Positions 19,301-32,400 of a DNA stretch of 64,000 bases are shown here, piece after piece. The notes beneath the pieces are model-generated. The model did not search any database. It saw nothing but the letters and a program-made list of their open reading frames with translations, and was not told the DNA's origin. Within the stretch, counting starts at the first letter, position 1. Every line of letters begins with the position of its first letter. Made by a program: the position numbers and the translations under genes. Source of the DNA: Setoptus koraiensis (taxonomy: Eukaryota > Arthropoda); assembly GCA_048013815.1 (NCBI GenBank), contig CM106585.1:18290001-18354000 (forward strand), read 5' to 3'.

Positions 19301-22300
19301 GCTAGATATGAATAGTGGATGCGTGGTAGTCGCGGAGGCCCCAAGCAGAGGCTCCCGCGCAAATTGGCACAATTTCTCGGCTCGCTGGCCGTCGTGTGCC
19401 TCGGTGCGGCACATGCGCAACAGGCTGTGCCAGACGGATATAGTGGATAAAATGGACAAAATGGTAAAGTGGATGAAATGGACAAGGTGGTAAAGTGGAT
19501 ATAGTGGCTCGACGTAGTGAATATGACGGGCCGTTAGGCGCTGTGAGCACTCAGGCGCAACCACTCGATCCGCTCGAGTCGAGCGTGATATATGGCTGGC
19601 AGCGAGATTGACAGACCGTTAGACGTTGGGTTGCATTGTCTTGTCTAGTTGTTGTGACAGTGGCGCCAGCGCCAATTACAAATCGCAATTTATTGATTTG
19701 ATACTCGCTCGGCGCACATCGCTCGAGTTCACGCAACCGGACGCAACAAGACGCAGCAAAACGCAACAAGACGCAACTGGACGCAACTGGACGCAACTGG
19801 ACGCAACACTGCGCCGACTGCAAGTTCCCCATTGGCCCTGTTCACCCATTCACCTGTCGCCTATTTAGCTTGGTAACGCTAAGCTGCGATTTTACGCTGT
19901 CAGCTGACAGCGATGAGCTGACCTGTCACCTGTTGATTGAGCAATGAGCGTGAGCAATTATTGTGTTGATTGCATGGCCAAGAAACGGTTACGCTTGTGT
20001 TGTCTTGCGCTCGGCGTTATCCGTTGATTTGTTGATCGTGTTGGCGATCGCCCGATGACAGGTATTTGCAACATAACGCCGGTGTGATCGCCGGCGCCAA
20101 ATGATGATGCGCTGCCATTTGTGGTTGCGGCGGCCGCATATCGTCGGGCCGCATGTAACAACAACTCTATTACTTCACACTTGTTTATTGTTATTGTATC
20201 TGGGATGTGTTATTCATTTGTGTGTGAAATGAATAACAATTTTCAGCATATATCACTGATGTTAGTGCTGAACACACACAGTTGCTTGTAGCTCGGATAG
20301 AGGGCCAACATAATGAACATAATGAATATGGCAGCACACAGACGGCGATAATCACGATTACGCAATAGCCATCATGATCTGGTCGTGATATATGGCTGCT
20401 GCTGCTGCCGGCGCCGCCGCCGTTGTGAATTGTGAGATTGTAGTGAAGAGGCGCACCAATTATTGCCAGGCGCAATCATATGGTCAGTGTTGGTATGATT
20501 TTCGTGGGCTAGTTGGGTTGTTGTTGCGTTTCGCAGTGGCCGGTTGTTGTTGCGTTTCGCAGTGGCCGGTGCCGCTGAATTAATCGCTCACTGACCTCTG
20601 CCACAAGTGGCCACAAGCGACCGAAAGCGGCCACAAGCGGCCACTGGATCGCCGTGATTCACTGGCCGCAAGCATCCCGTCAGGCCGTGCCAGCGCAGGT
20701 GAGCGCACAGGTGATGTAGCTATGTGGCATGCTGCAGTCGCCACCTTTTGTGTTTTGCACACTAACACCAGTTGCACACACACACACAATACGCAGATCC
20801 ATTATTCATATTGCGCAATATCCGGTGCTGGCCGCATCACACAACAACAATAGACCGAAACAAGCGGCGGCGGCGGCATTGAAAATTGGCGATGCACCAC
20901 AACAGCATTATTTAATCACCCGCCCAACACAGACAGCCTAAAGAGAGACCTTTAACAGGGGGCAGCGGCACTTTCTCGCCATAGGCCATTATTGGGCACG
21001 ACAGGTGAGACCAGTTCGCGGAGTTGGCGTGAACGGCCAACGAGAGCAGCAACAGCAACGCAATGGCCACTCAACGGCAACAACAAGCGAGCTAACAAGT
21101 GAGCTCGTTAACTCTTACGCAACTTGGCTCGCGTCGTCGCTCGCACTGTTACCTGTCGCCGCCTGCTTACGTGTGTGTGCTTGAGCGAGCTCAGGTGAGC
21201 TCAGGTGGGCACAGGTGAGCACAGGTGAGCAAACAAGCAGCCAGTCAAGTTCAGGATGGTCGTGCCGGCGGTGCCGTGATTGCGCCGGCCAACAGCCAAA
21301 TCGAGGCGCAATCTCAAGCGAGCGTCTCAACGAGTCTCAATTGTGTGTCTCACCGTGAGCACAATTGGATTACTATTATGCAATAAATGACCATCCGATA
21401 TGTAAGTGCAAAAATATCGCCGGCATGCGCCTAATGAGCTGGCCGGCCAACGATCGGCCGCCGGCACATCAGCCGAACAGCACAACACACATTGGCCGGC
21501 ACCCGGACAAGCGGCCCGACAGGCGGCCGACGAGCCGGCGAGCCCGACGAGCCGGCTGCACAGGTGAGTGGAACACTTGCCAGGCGGCGCTCATTGGCCG
21601 CTGGCTTTGCCATTTGGAGCAACGGTGTGCGCCGGCGAGTCGTGCACAGGTAAATGGCAAAAGTGGCGCACTGTGTACTAGCGCTAGTATGCGAATGGCA
21701 AGAAATTCTTGCCAAGAATCATGAATAGCGCTCACACGGGCTATTCACGGGCAAATGTCATGTTGTGGTTGGTCGCATGTAACGCGCCATTATTATTCAT
21801 TATCTAATCGAATCAATCCAGTCCGACGCGCACACAATGAACGCGCATTCGAATCGCTGCGTTCCGTGGTCGCTGTCCGCTGGCGCTGCCCCACAAAAGA
21901 AGCGTGAGTCGTGTGCGTGTTGGCGATCGCACACAGCCGTTGGAGCCTCGAACGCTTCTCTGCGAGCCTCGAAGCTTCTCTGCGAACTTCGGAGCTTCTC
22001 TGCGAACTTCGGAGCTTCTCTTCGAACTTCGACGCCTCTCTTCGGAGTTAGAAGGAAGCGAGCTGCACTAAGCGGGCGTGCGTGCGCTGTTCATTCACCG
22101 AATGCGATTCACTGGATGCGATTCACTGAATGCGATTCGCTGATGCCGGAGCGCTCGACACACGAGCCGGCCGGCATCACGCAACCGTCGGGCCGGACGC
22201 ACGTCGCGTTGCGTGCCCACTCGTGCCACCAGGCCGGCCCACCACCGTCACTATGACGCAAACAATGGCGCATGAAAATTCGGTGCTATTCGCAGTCGCA

Positions 22301-23460
22301 CAAGTGGGAGTGGACGCTCGCCAATCTCGCCCACCGGATTGCCCGACCGAGAGCCCGCATTCGAAACGGATCAAATGCGTTCGAAACGGAATTCGAACTC
22401 ATTTGGAGAACTCATTGGAGGAAAGAAATTTGATTAAGCTCGGCGCTGCGAACGCTTGCTGCTAGAGCGCGAAAAAAACTCTGTTGCAGTTTGTTGAATG
22501 AGGCACGCAAAATGCAAGCGCAATCAACAGCAGCTCATAATGGATCAACACTGGGCACTTTGGCCAGCGATGCCTCAGCGCGTCTCAATCAATTATGACT
22601 CACAACCAGTGTTGATACGCACTGGATAAATGCCAAGTTGTGCGTTGAAAAATCCAGATTCACTCTCAATGAATCTGCACAGTGAGCTCTGTTGTTTTGG
22701 TTTGTGTGCGAACCGGACCTCAATTGACCGCATACTGACTGGCACCTGTTACCTGTGCTACATGTGATTATGACGTGCACCAATCATCACCAACTCATCG
22801 CTAACATAAGCGTTAGTTAGCGTTGTAAGTGGACTGTTAATTATAGGCCGTCGACTGGCAGGGCAATAGTAGCTCGCAACAAGTTGCGTAACGCGCCGTT
22901 GATTGACTGTCGTGGCAACTGTGTGTGTAATACCATCTAATACCATTTAAATCAAGCCGCCGATATCCGGCCACGTGACCACATCGAAGCCGATGGAAAC
23001 TCAACTTGGGTTCAGCAATTCAATCGTTGTCGCTTCGCTGCAACTCTCGTTGACTAACCGAATCGTTGTGTTTATCAGCTAATAATATTAGCATTATTAG
23101 TAATGTTGTGGCCGGGCGCTGGTCACCTTTCAGTTATCTACGACGATACTTACTAGAAGAAATATTCATATTCTAACGCCTCAAAATATTGTAACATGGA
23201 ATTTCACTGTCAATATCACTGTAGTAACAATAATAATAATAGTAACAGCAATCACTATTATTATCACTATTTCTATTATCAATATAGTGGCCAAGCAACA
23301 AGTCGTGACCCATCAACCTGTGCACTCACCTGTTCACGACCTATTGCGAGAGCCTGTTGCGCAAAGCGTGCAAGTGATGACCAGCACGACCATGGTCACA
23401 CTTATGGCACCGTTCGCCAGTTGCACACAAACAGCGCACAAATTGGCCGCAAATTCCATC

Positions 23461-23499
<39 letters not shown>

Positions 23500-26400
23500 A
23501 CAGCCGCCGGGTAACAACAACACCGTCAGGTTGTGTTGCGTCATTATGGTCATTAGCCAGTGGTCAGCTGTTAATCAGTGATTCCATAGAGCACTCGGAG
23601 TGAGTTTTTACCTTGTTGTTGTTTGTCTGCGCGCTGTCAGCTGTTGGCTGTCACATGTCAGCTGACAGGTGACAGCAACATCAGCTGACAGCACGCGCAC
23701 AGCTTGACACATCAGGCTTGTGAGGGCCTCCATTGGGCCACAATAGATGACGCAACAGCGAGCTGCGGCGGCCAGTGGGCATCATTGCACCTGTTGCCTG
23801 ATTTCTAAATGACCAGTGATCCAATCAATTCATTCGCAAAGTCAGCAAATCAATGCCGGCCACCGCAACAACAGATGGCGGCACCGGTCCGACAGCCATT
23901 CCGTGGCCAATCCTCGGAATCGCGCGGATTCCGTGGATAGGCGCAATGTGATAATTTGTGCACAGTTGTATCATTTGTGTGCAGCAGGAGCAGCCCTTGG
24001 CGTATGTTGTGCGAGCGAGAAAAAGCGAGAGGCCCGAGGCAATCGGGCCGCCATCATTATGATTGGTTTTGACAGGGCCGAAAGCTGAAAAACAATTTCC
24101 ACAGGTTGCCCGTTTCGCGGCAGCATTCGGCCGGGCGGCTTCGCCCGCTCGAAGTGGCTCGTTATTAATGATTGTCGCTGATCGTTGGCGATCAGCGTCG
24201 GTTCATTCACAATTTCGCAGAGAATATAGAGAGAGAGCCTCCATCGTTAATTGATTGCGCGCCGTGCCCGAATGTCCGGCCCGCGACATCCGTTGGCCGT
24301 GTCCGCCGTGTTTGTGGCGCTGTTTTGCGGCTCAGAGCCGCGCCGAAGCGGGCCATTGCGCAACAAATCGCCAGGGTAGATTATTTGTAGCAGGCAGGCA
24401 GGCCCACACTGCGAAAATATACTAAAAATAAACTAAAAATAAACGCATCACACTGCATACGCCATTTATGCATGATATCATCTATTTGTGCAAACAGTGA
24501 TAATTGCCCGAACGCATCGCCAATTGAGATGCGCCGCCGCCGCCGCTTGACATTGGACGAGCGGCGCTCATTGGCGAGCGATTCGCGGGAGTTACACCCG
24601 ATCGGGCGCACCCGCGATCGGCGCAGCCGATCGGGTAAGCTGGCGGGCGCCAGTTTAATCTCGATCGAGCCGCTTGAGCCGCTCGATCAATGAGCTGGCC
24701 GGGCCGCATCATTAGCGGCCGGCAGTTGGCCGGCAGTTGGCCGAGCCAGCGCAACGGCGCCGGCCAATTAGCCGGCGCTAACTATTTGGCATCGACTGCT
24801 CGCATCGGCACCACTGACGTGATGCTATTGCGCAATTGCATAATACAGATTGCATAACACACATTGCGTAAAACACACATTGCGTACATATTAATAAATA
24901 TTGCGTAATACCTATTGCGCAATACATGTGCGATAATATTTGGCCGGTCAATCACACTGGCTCACGCTGGCCAAATAATCTAGCAAGTGTCAGTGAATGG
25001 CGAGTGGCGTCGACATTGGCACAAATTTGCTCGCTCGATAACCTATCATTGATAATCTATCAATGACAAGTGGTCAGCGTGCAACAATGTTGCCAATGGC
25101 TCATCGGCATGTTATGTAATAATTATTGCATAACAACATTATTGCATCATGCAAGATTGTTAGATTGTTAGTTATGATGGGCACTTACCGTATACTGTCA
25201 ATTGGGCCGACTTTGTGTCGTAGCTCTCCAGCGACGACACGCTACAGGTGAATTTTCCGCTCATTGCGCTGGTGGGTCTAATCAGTTTGAGGCCCCTGTA
25301 GCGGGTGCTCGAGTCTCTGGCCAAATTGTTCATCATAAACAAATAGTTGTCGTAATCGAGCTGCTGCTGGCCTGGCTGCGTCAAATTGTCCAATTGTGTC
25401 GCTGTTGTGGTTGTGGCGCTCAATTTGTTGTTGCCCTGCTGACCGCCAGAGTAACCGCCGTCAGTGCCGGAGTTACTGTCAGCGCCAGACTGACCGTCGT
25501 ACCCGTCGGCCAGGTACGCGAGCGAGGGCGCCGCCGCGGCCTCGTTGGCCGCCTTCACCATGTGCTCGTCTTGGCTGACGTCGTAGCTCTTGTCGAGCCA
25601 CGATTCGTATTTGTCCGAGTAGGTGCGGCTGTTTAGTTCGGGTATGTACTGGTAGATGGGCACCACGTCGTCCTCGTAGAACCTGTTGTCGATCAATGCA
25701 ACAATCGATGTAATGGTAAGTGTGACAATCGATGTGATAATAAGTGTGACAATCGATGTAGTAATCAGTGTAACAAGCGACATGATAATGGGTACAATAA
25801 TCAGTTTAATAATCACTATAATAATCAGTATAACAAGGGATAATATAATAATCAATACAATGGCCGATTGGTGCAATAATGAGCGGAGGCAGCGTTAATT
25901 GATTTGATTAATGACGGACCGATAATTGGCTCTGGTAGCGTGACCTGTCAGATATGTCCGCGCTCATGGTCGCCCATTGCGGACAATTGGCCGGCGACAA
26001 CGTATCGGCTGCAACTATTCTGTCTTGTTGGATATTATAAAATTTATATTATAAAATCCAGCAATGGCCAAGATAAAACCACTTTTATCAAAAAAGTGGG
26101 CGAGAAACACGAAAATATTCACCAATCTCACAAATATTCAGCCTGAATAATTCAGGGCCGTTCGAGCGATTGGCCGCCGCTCGCTATCACTTGTTAAACG
26201 ATCGCACGGAACGATGGCCGGGCCCCTGCTCACGTTTGACAGTTTGTGTGTCGTCAGACACAGCACCTCAGAGAGATCGAGCTTGCCGCGCCCGGCACAG
26301 TGGCGACCACGGGCCGGCGTGACGCGCGGCGCGGCCCTCCGACCGCGACCCGTCAGACTGTGGCGGTCAAACGGGCAGCTCCAAAGGGGCAGGCTCACAC

Positions 26401-29400
26401 GGTCGTACTCACACGGTCGTACTGTGACGGTCACAGTGTGACGGTCAGCGGGAATTGCGCGACGGTCGGGAAGAGCGAAAGCGGCCAGTGGAGGCCAACT
26501 GGCCGCTGGCCGAACGAGGACGAGCGAAGAGGAAAAATGATCGATGGGCAAGGGCGAGCGGAGGACGACGATCAATTAAGTTTGCGCTTTTTGTGTGTGA
26601 GTGTGCCAGTCGGGCAACCGGCCTTCTCTGGCGAGTCCATTGCGAGTCGTTGGCTTCTTAGATTCTTTCGCGATTCTCTTGCGATTCTTTCGCGATTCTT
26701 TTGCGATTCTTCGGCCAGCCAGCCAGCCGGTACGACACAATGCCCGGCCGCCAATTGTTCTTCGCTCGTTTGGCCGTGGCTCGTCGCTGTTGGCTCGTCG
26801 CTGTTGGCTGGTCGCTGTTGGCTGGTCGCCGTTGGCTCGTCCGCCTGGCTCACAAGCAGTCAGTGGATGCAATTTGCAAATTTCCATTTAAATTTCTCGC
26901 CCTCTCTCGGCTGGCGAGACAAGTGCGACAGGTGAGAGCGAGCAACAAGTGAGAGGCAGCATGCGAACGGTGGCTCGCTGGTCGCCACAACGATGTTGCG
27001 CTCGTCGCAGTTGTGGCGACCATTGCGCAACAGTACGCAACAGGTGAGTGAATGCGTAACAGTGTTGCGGTAACAGTGTTTCGGTAACAGTTTTGTGCAA
27101 ACAACCGCGAGTGGGAAGTGGCCCGTTTGTGGCGTTTGTTGCAACGAAAATAACAGCGCACCGTTGGAGATAAGCGCGGCCAATTGGCCAATCAACTGGA
27201 CGATCGCCAACCATCGATCATATATCAATTAACTTGCCATGGTGTTACGCTTTCGCAGTCATGCCATTCAAGCACCGACACGCCACTCACCCAAGCTTGT
27301 TACGTAACGAGCAACAGGTAACAACAGGTAAATAGCGACAGCCAACGGGTAACAGGCTGCAGAGGGGCAAATATGAATGGGGGGCAAATATGGGGGGCAA
27401 AATTGTCTCATACCGGCGCATCGGGCGCATAGCAAATAATTGAACGCACACATTGTCGCCGCATTCCGACCGCAACTTGTGTGGCTCTCGCTCACCTGTC
27501 CAATGGTCCAATGGTCCAATGGTGCAACTGTTCAATTGGGCACAATTTTGCGATGCGTAGCCGGTTGCGTCATCGGTGCTCGGTTTCACTGGTGTTGTTG
27601 TTGCTCGCAACAGTTTTGACAGATCGGCCATGGTGCTCGCAAGCTGCTCAAGTTACTCGAAATGAGCCACTTGTCGAGCCGAGTGTGCCCGGCCGAGCGT
27701 GACAAACCACAAGCGAAACCGTAACGTAACGTCTCTCGCTCTGCGCTCACCTGTCGAACCGACAATGTCGAGGCTTTGTGTGTGTGCTGTCACAAGAGGG
27801 CTCCTCGCTGCCTCTTGCTGCGTCTCGGCGCGGCCAAGCGGCCAATCGTTGGCATGATTCATTGAGCTGAACGGCGAAAACGGCGAAAAATCGGCGACAA
27901 TCGCCGAAAATCGTTCGCTCCGTTGACTTCGGCCGCTGGACTCAAGCGAGCGCTTCCTCGCCCTCCGAAGCGAGTTTGCACAGATAATGGCCGCTCTCAC
28001 CGCTGACCAAAACACACAACGGGCCAACATGCGACAGGTGAATGTGCGACAGGTGAATATGCGACGGGCGGATATGCGACAAGCGAATATGCGATAGGTG
28101 AATAGGGCGACACGGCACAAGTGGGGGCTCCTCTCTGGGACTGCATCTGAGACTCAGCCCGTCAGCCCGTCAGGCTGCGGCGCGGTGTCGGGCCAACTGT
28201 GCGGACAGATGGGTGGCGCAGTGTCGGGCCCGTCTGTGCGGCCAGATCGGTGGCGCAGAACGGAAGGCGAAATTGGAAATTGTGCGAAATTGTGTCGCCA
28301 ATTGGATAATTGTGCGCCGTTTGAAATTCCGTTTCACGTCGTTAAATTTGCCCGCCTGTGAAGACGATTCGCCCGACTCCTTGGACCCGGGACGCTGGCC
28401 CGCGGCCGGGCCACCGGGCCGCGCATCAACGGGCACATCAACGGGCGCATCACCGGGCGCATCACCGGGCGCATCATCTAGTGAATCAACGGGCACACCA
28501 TCAAGCGCACTAGCGGGCACACCATCGAGCGCATTAGCGGGCACACCATCGGGCACCGCGAGCCGCACATCACGCCGGGAGCCGGTGGCAGCTCGGTCGG
28601 GCAAATGGGTGCCAGGCGGCCAAGTGGCCAGTTGACCTATTGGCGACTAATCGAATATAATGTGTAGAGTGATGCGGAAATTGCGAGCCGCGAAATTACA
28701 AGTTGCGCACGGCCCGCCGGCTCTCAGGCCGGCCGGCGGGTCAGATTAAGTAAAGCGCGCACTTGCGCAACAGACTCGATCGTAACAGCGAGCAACTGTC
28801 AAGCAGCTTGAGAACGGGCCGACAAGACACCAAATTACGTAACAACTGACCGGCCAGAGTGACGCCTGTCAGTGGCACAATGCGCCCATCGGACACCCTG
28901 ACGTGTCCGGCTGTCATTTTGGTGTGGCCGGCTCTTGTTGCGCCCGTCCAGCGGACACACACACACACTCGGTCGTAATTTCTAATATACACACACACAC
29001 GATTGGCGGGTCTCGCCTGGGAGCATCCGCATTTTGCGGAAAATAAATAATGTCCGACGCGGCCGAGCCGCAGTGTCCGTCAACGCAAGCCGATAGATCA
29101 CCGCGGTCGTGCCAAGTCCAGTCGCAGCGAATCGCCGAGCCAGCAATTATCTGCGGCCAACTCTGGCCGCACACTTGTCCACTACAGACACACGCAACAG
29201 GCTGTTGGTCGGGCTGTTAAGCTTGATTTGTTGGTGTCGAGACCGATAAACAAGCCGCGGCAAGCGCCGCTGAAGAGCCGCTGTCCGATGGCGCCATTTG
29301 GAGCGACCCGCAGCCGCTTCTCCAAGCGCAAGATTCGGCCCGAGCGGCGCTTTTGCGCAACAAATCACGGCTCGCGGGTTGCCGCCGGCTGACGGCGAGT

Positions 29401-32400
29401 ACGCGCCAGTCGCCCGAGTGGCGACTGGCGCCCACTCACTGAATAGCCGAGCTCGTGTCAACTGCGCTCCGGCCAGCATGTCCCGCCGCCGAGACCGCCC
29501 ACTCCGCAACGCGTCGATCTCGGCTCTTGTCCACCGCCGGCCGACATGTCCGAGGGAGACGGGCGCACCGTCCCGCTGCGGACCCATCTTGCCGGCAGAG
29601 GAGGCATCTTGCCGGCAGAGGACGCATCTTGCCGGCAGCGGCGCGGACACAAACCGGGTCGGGCGAGCGAGCGTCCAGATGGACGGCCAAGCGGCACTTT
29701 GTTTATTTATTGCCGTCCGTTGGCGTTGCATGCCGCAAATTAGATAAACAAACTCGGGCCGGACAACAAGGAAAATAATTAATGGGATAAACAATAATTA
29801 TGGTGCCATTGTTTCGGTGGCCGAAACGTTTTTCAGAGAGGGCGCCGTTTTCGCGCCGACTGGCCTGTGGGAGAACGAGACGATGCGCCGATTCTCGTTC
29901 TCTCGCAATGTTGCCAAGCGAATAGGCTCACAGGCTACCTGTCGCTACCTGTCGCTACCTGGCGAGCAGCGCCAGCGGTGCTTGTGGCTGCCGAATCAAC
30001 AGTGTTGGTGCGCCGCGGAGGGCAACATTCGCACTGTTCGCATCATTCGCATCATTCGCATTATGCAAATTGCATATTGGTGTGCGCACTGACTGTGTTG
30101 CGTAATAGTATGCGAAAATGCGCGAAAATGTTATTTATGTCTCCTATATTTCAGGCGGGTCGCACACAAGCCCGCTTGTCCAGTGACCGACCAACAGGTT
30201 GCAGCTGAGCATTATTCAATTGACTGCAGTGCGACTTGTCTCTGTGAATCTTTCTTCATTACGCGCATTGCGTAATGAACGACAGCAACATTGTTACGTA
30301 ACACAGTGTTGCGCAACAGTGTGCCGCATAGTGTGTGCCGGTCGCACTTGGCGCAGCTTTTTGAGTTTTTGAGTTTTGTTTTTTTTTTCAGAATTAAACG
30401 TTGCGATGCGTTTTTTACGCGAATTTGTTTGCGTTTGTTTGCCGTTGGCATTGTTTTTCACCTTCGGCCACACACATTGGCAACGCGGCCAGGCAAACAA
30501 ACAATGCATAAATGCTGCACTCGCTGCTGAAATAAACGAGCCCCGGCGCATAGATGCCCATTGTGTGCCGTTTATCACGTCGTCGCATGTTGCGCAAGCG
30601 TCCAGCAACCTGATGAGGTGAGCCGGCAATATGATAAGCAGCAGTATGACGTAACTATTATGTAACTATATGTTGTGTGGCACACAAACTGTCAGGCGAT
30701 GCTTGTGTTTGGAAAGAGAAGCCTCGTTTTGGAAAGAGAAGCTTCGTTTTGGAAAGAGAAGCTTCTCTTTGGAAAAAGAAGCTTCTGTTTGGCTACGTAC
30801 ACTGCTGCCAGTGGATAGTGCGCCTGTGGCCTAGACACTAGGCTCGACATGGCGCAAAAAACTGGTCGCCTTCAGTTGGCTGCCATGGGCTCCAATCGGC
30901 CAATTGGCCACCGCGCAGCTGACTGACCAACATTGTGCGAGGGGGGGGGCAGCACACGAGTGACAGCTGAAAAAAGGATGCATGCACCTCGGTTGCGTAA
31001 CGCTGCCGGTCAGCTGACACTGACAGCTAGCTGACAGCGATTGTGTGCGCTGTGCTGTGCGTTATGTCGATTATGATCGGTAATCGGCCATCACACTGAC
31101 GCAATAATTTGCGATAACCAACACACAGGCCATTGTGTTTTTGTGCGGATTGACTTACCATTTAATTGTGAGCCCCCTATCGAAGGCCTTGTCATACTTG
31201 AGCAAACAGTCTGGCACACATTGCGAGCGGACAGAGTTTGTTGGTTGGTTCGTTTGTTGATTGTTTGTTGTTTGTGCGGTTCCATTTCAGCGTCGGGCCG
31301 TCGGGCCGCCGGGCCGGGACATACGGGGGCGAGAGAGAGAGGGAGAGTAACGTTAAGAGCGAGAGTAACGTTAAGGGGGAGAGAAAAAAACGAGCCACCG
31401 ATTAGAATTGTTAGTGGGTAAGTGTGTTAAGGGAGCAATTGTTTTTGCGGTTGCACTCTCGCTGTGTGTCCGTTGTCATGGTTACTCGATACTGGCACTG
31501 GTCACATTTGAATCACTGCAATCATTCAAATGATGAGACACCGCTGCGCAGCTAGCGCCACTGGCGCCGGCAGTGGCCGAGCTCCGAATTAGATCGTTGG
31601 CAGGCTGCGAACGCTTTATTTTACCTGAAATTGAAATGGTCCCGCTGAAGATTTCAACTTTCAAGTCAAGTTCGCGGCGGCGCTGCGATGGGGCGCTGCA
31701 AACTCGGCTCACCAAACTTCAAAAACTCGGCTCTACAAACTGCCAAAACTCGGCTCACCAAACTGCCAAAACTCGACCGGCCAACACTAACAAATTGTAA
31801 GCTAACAAACGTAAATCGCAGCTTGTCCCGTGAGCTCGGCCGCGTTTCCATGGCGATTCAAGGTGGCGGCGCAACGCATCACGTAATTGCGTAATCGCGC
31901 ATTCACACAATCAGCTGATCATGTCATGGAATCGGACGTCTGGCGGACTCGACTGAAACTGCGTCCGAGCTCATTCATCAATGAGTGGCACTGGCCAACT
32001 TTTGTACTGGCCAGCTTTTGCGCAGCCCAAAATGCCCAGCTAATCGATCTCGATGTGGCAACGTGATGTGTCGATTGCGCAACTGTCAACGGCGCCATTT
32101 GTTTGTTTTGTCATCGGAAACGATCGAGCGACAGCGACAAATCGGAGCCCTACTAACAAGTTGCTAACAAGTTACTAACAAGTTACCAACAAATTGTTGG
32201 CATCGCGAGCCAACATGATGAATGAACATATACGAAGCCACCAATAAAGCCCGCTCGCCACAGCTGAAAAGTGCACTAGGGTCGCTGACCTCACCTGTCG
32301 GGCCGCTCGACGATCGCAAGCCGGGCCGCTCGACGATCACAAGGCGGGCCGGTGAGCCGGGCTCGTTGAGCGGCCAACAATGTTACGTGAACACTGTTGT

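Larger units (their letters stand above)
18896..25188 (-). other. intron 4 of the Beat-like gene
   Basis: About 6.3 kb of GC-rich DNA. It has 10 bp repeats at 19731-19809, a 20 bp repeat at 21948-22045, a (CAA)n tract at 23458-23500, C/EBP-like palindromes clustered at 24830-24930 and several CAGGTGAG words around 21180-21230. No coding exon was recognised. Confidence 0.5.
25683..31158 (-). other. intron 3 of the Beat-like gene
   Basis: About 5.5 kb. It holds a degenerate repeat beside exon 4 (25701-25850), a 17 bp repeat at 28030-28110, a 12 bp-based minisatellite at 28432-28560 and 20 bp repeats at 29585-29641 and 30708-30792. GC-driven open frames on both strands overlap the repeats and are not credible genes. 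Confidence 0.5.

Noticed and set aside
29147-29794. 215-codon minus-strand frame
   Set aside because: Arg/Ala-rich, carries the 20 bp repeat at 29585, lies in intron 3 and lacks phase-matched splice sites.
31560-31690. Extra exon in intron 2 (LDLKVEIFSGTISIS before a GTAAAA donor, minus strand)
   Set aside because: No acceptor gives the phase needed to join exon 2 or exon 3.
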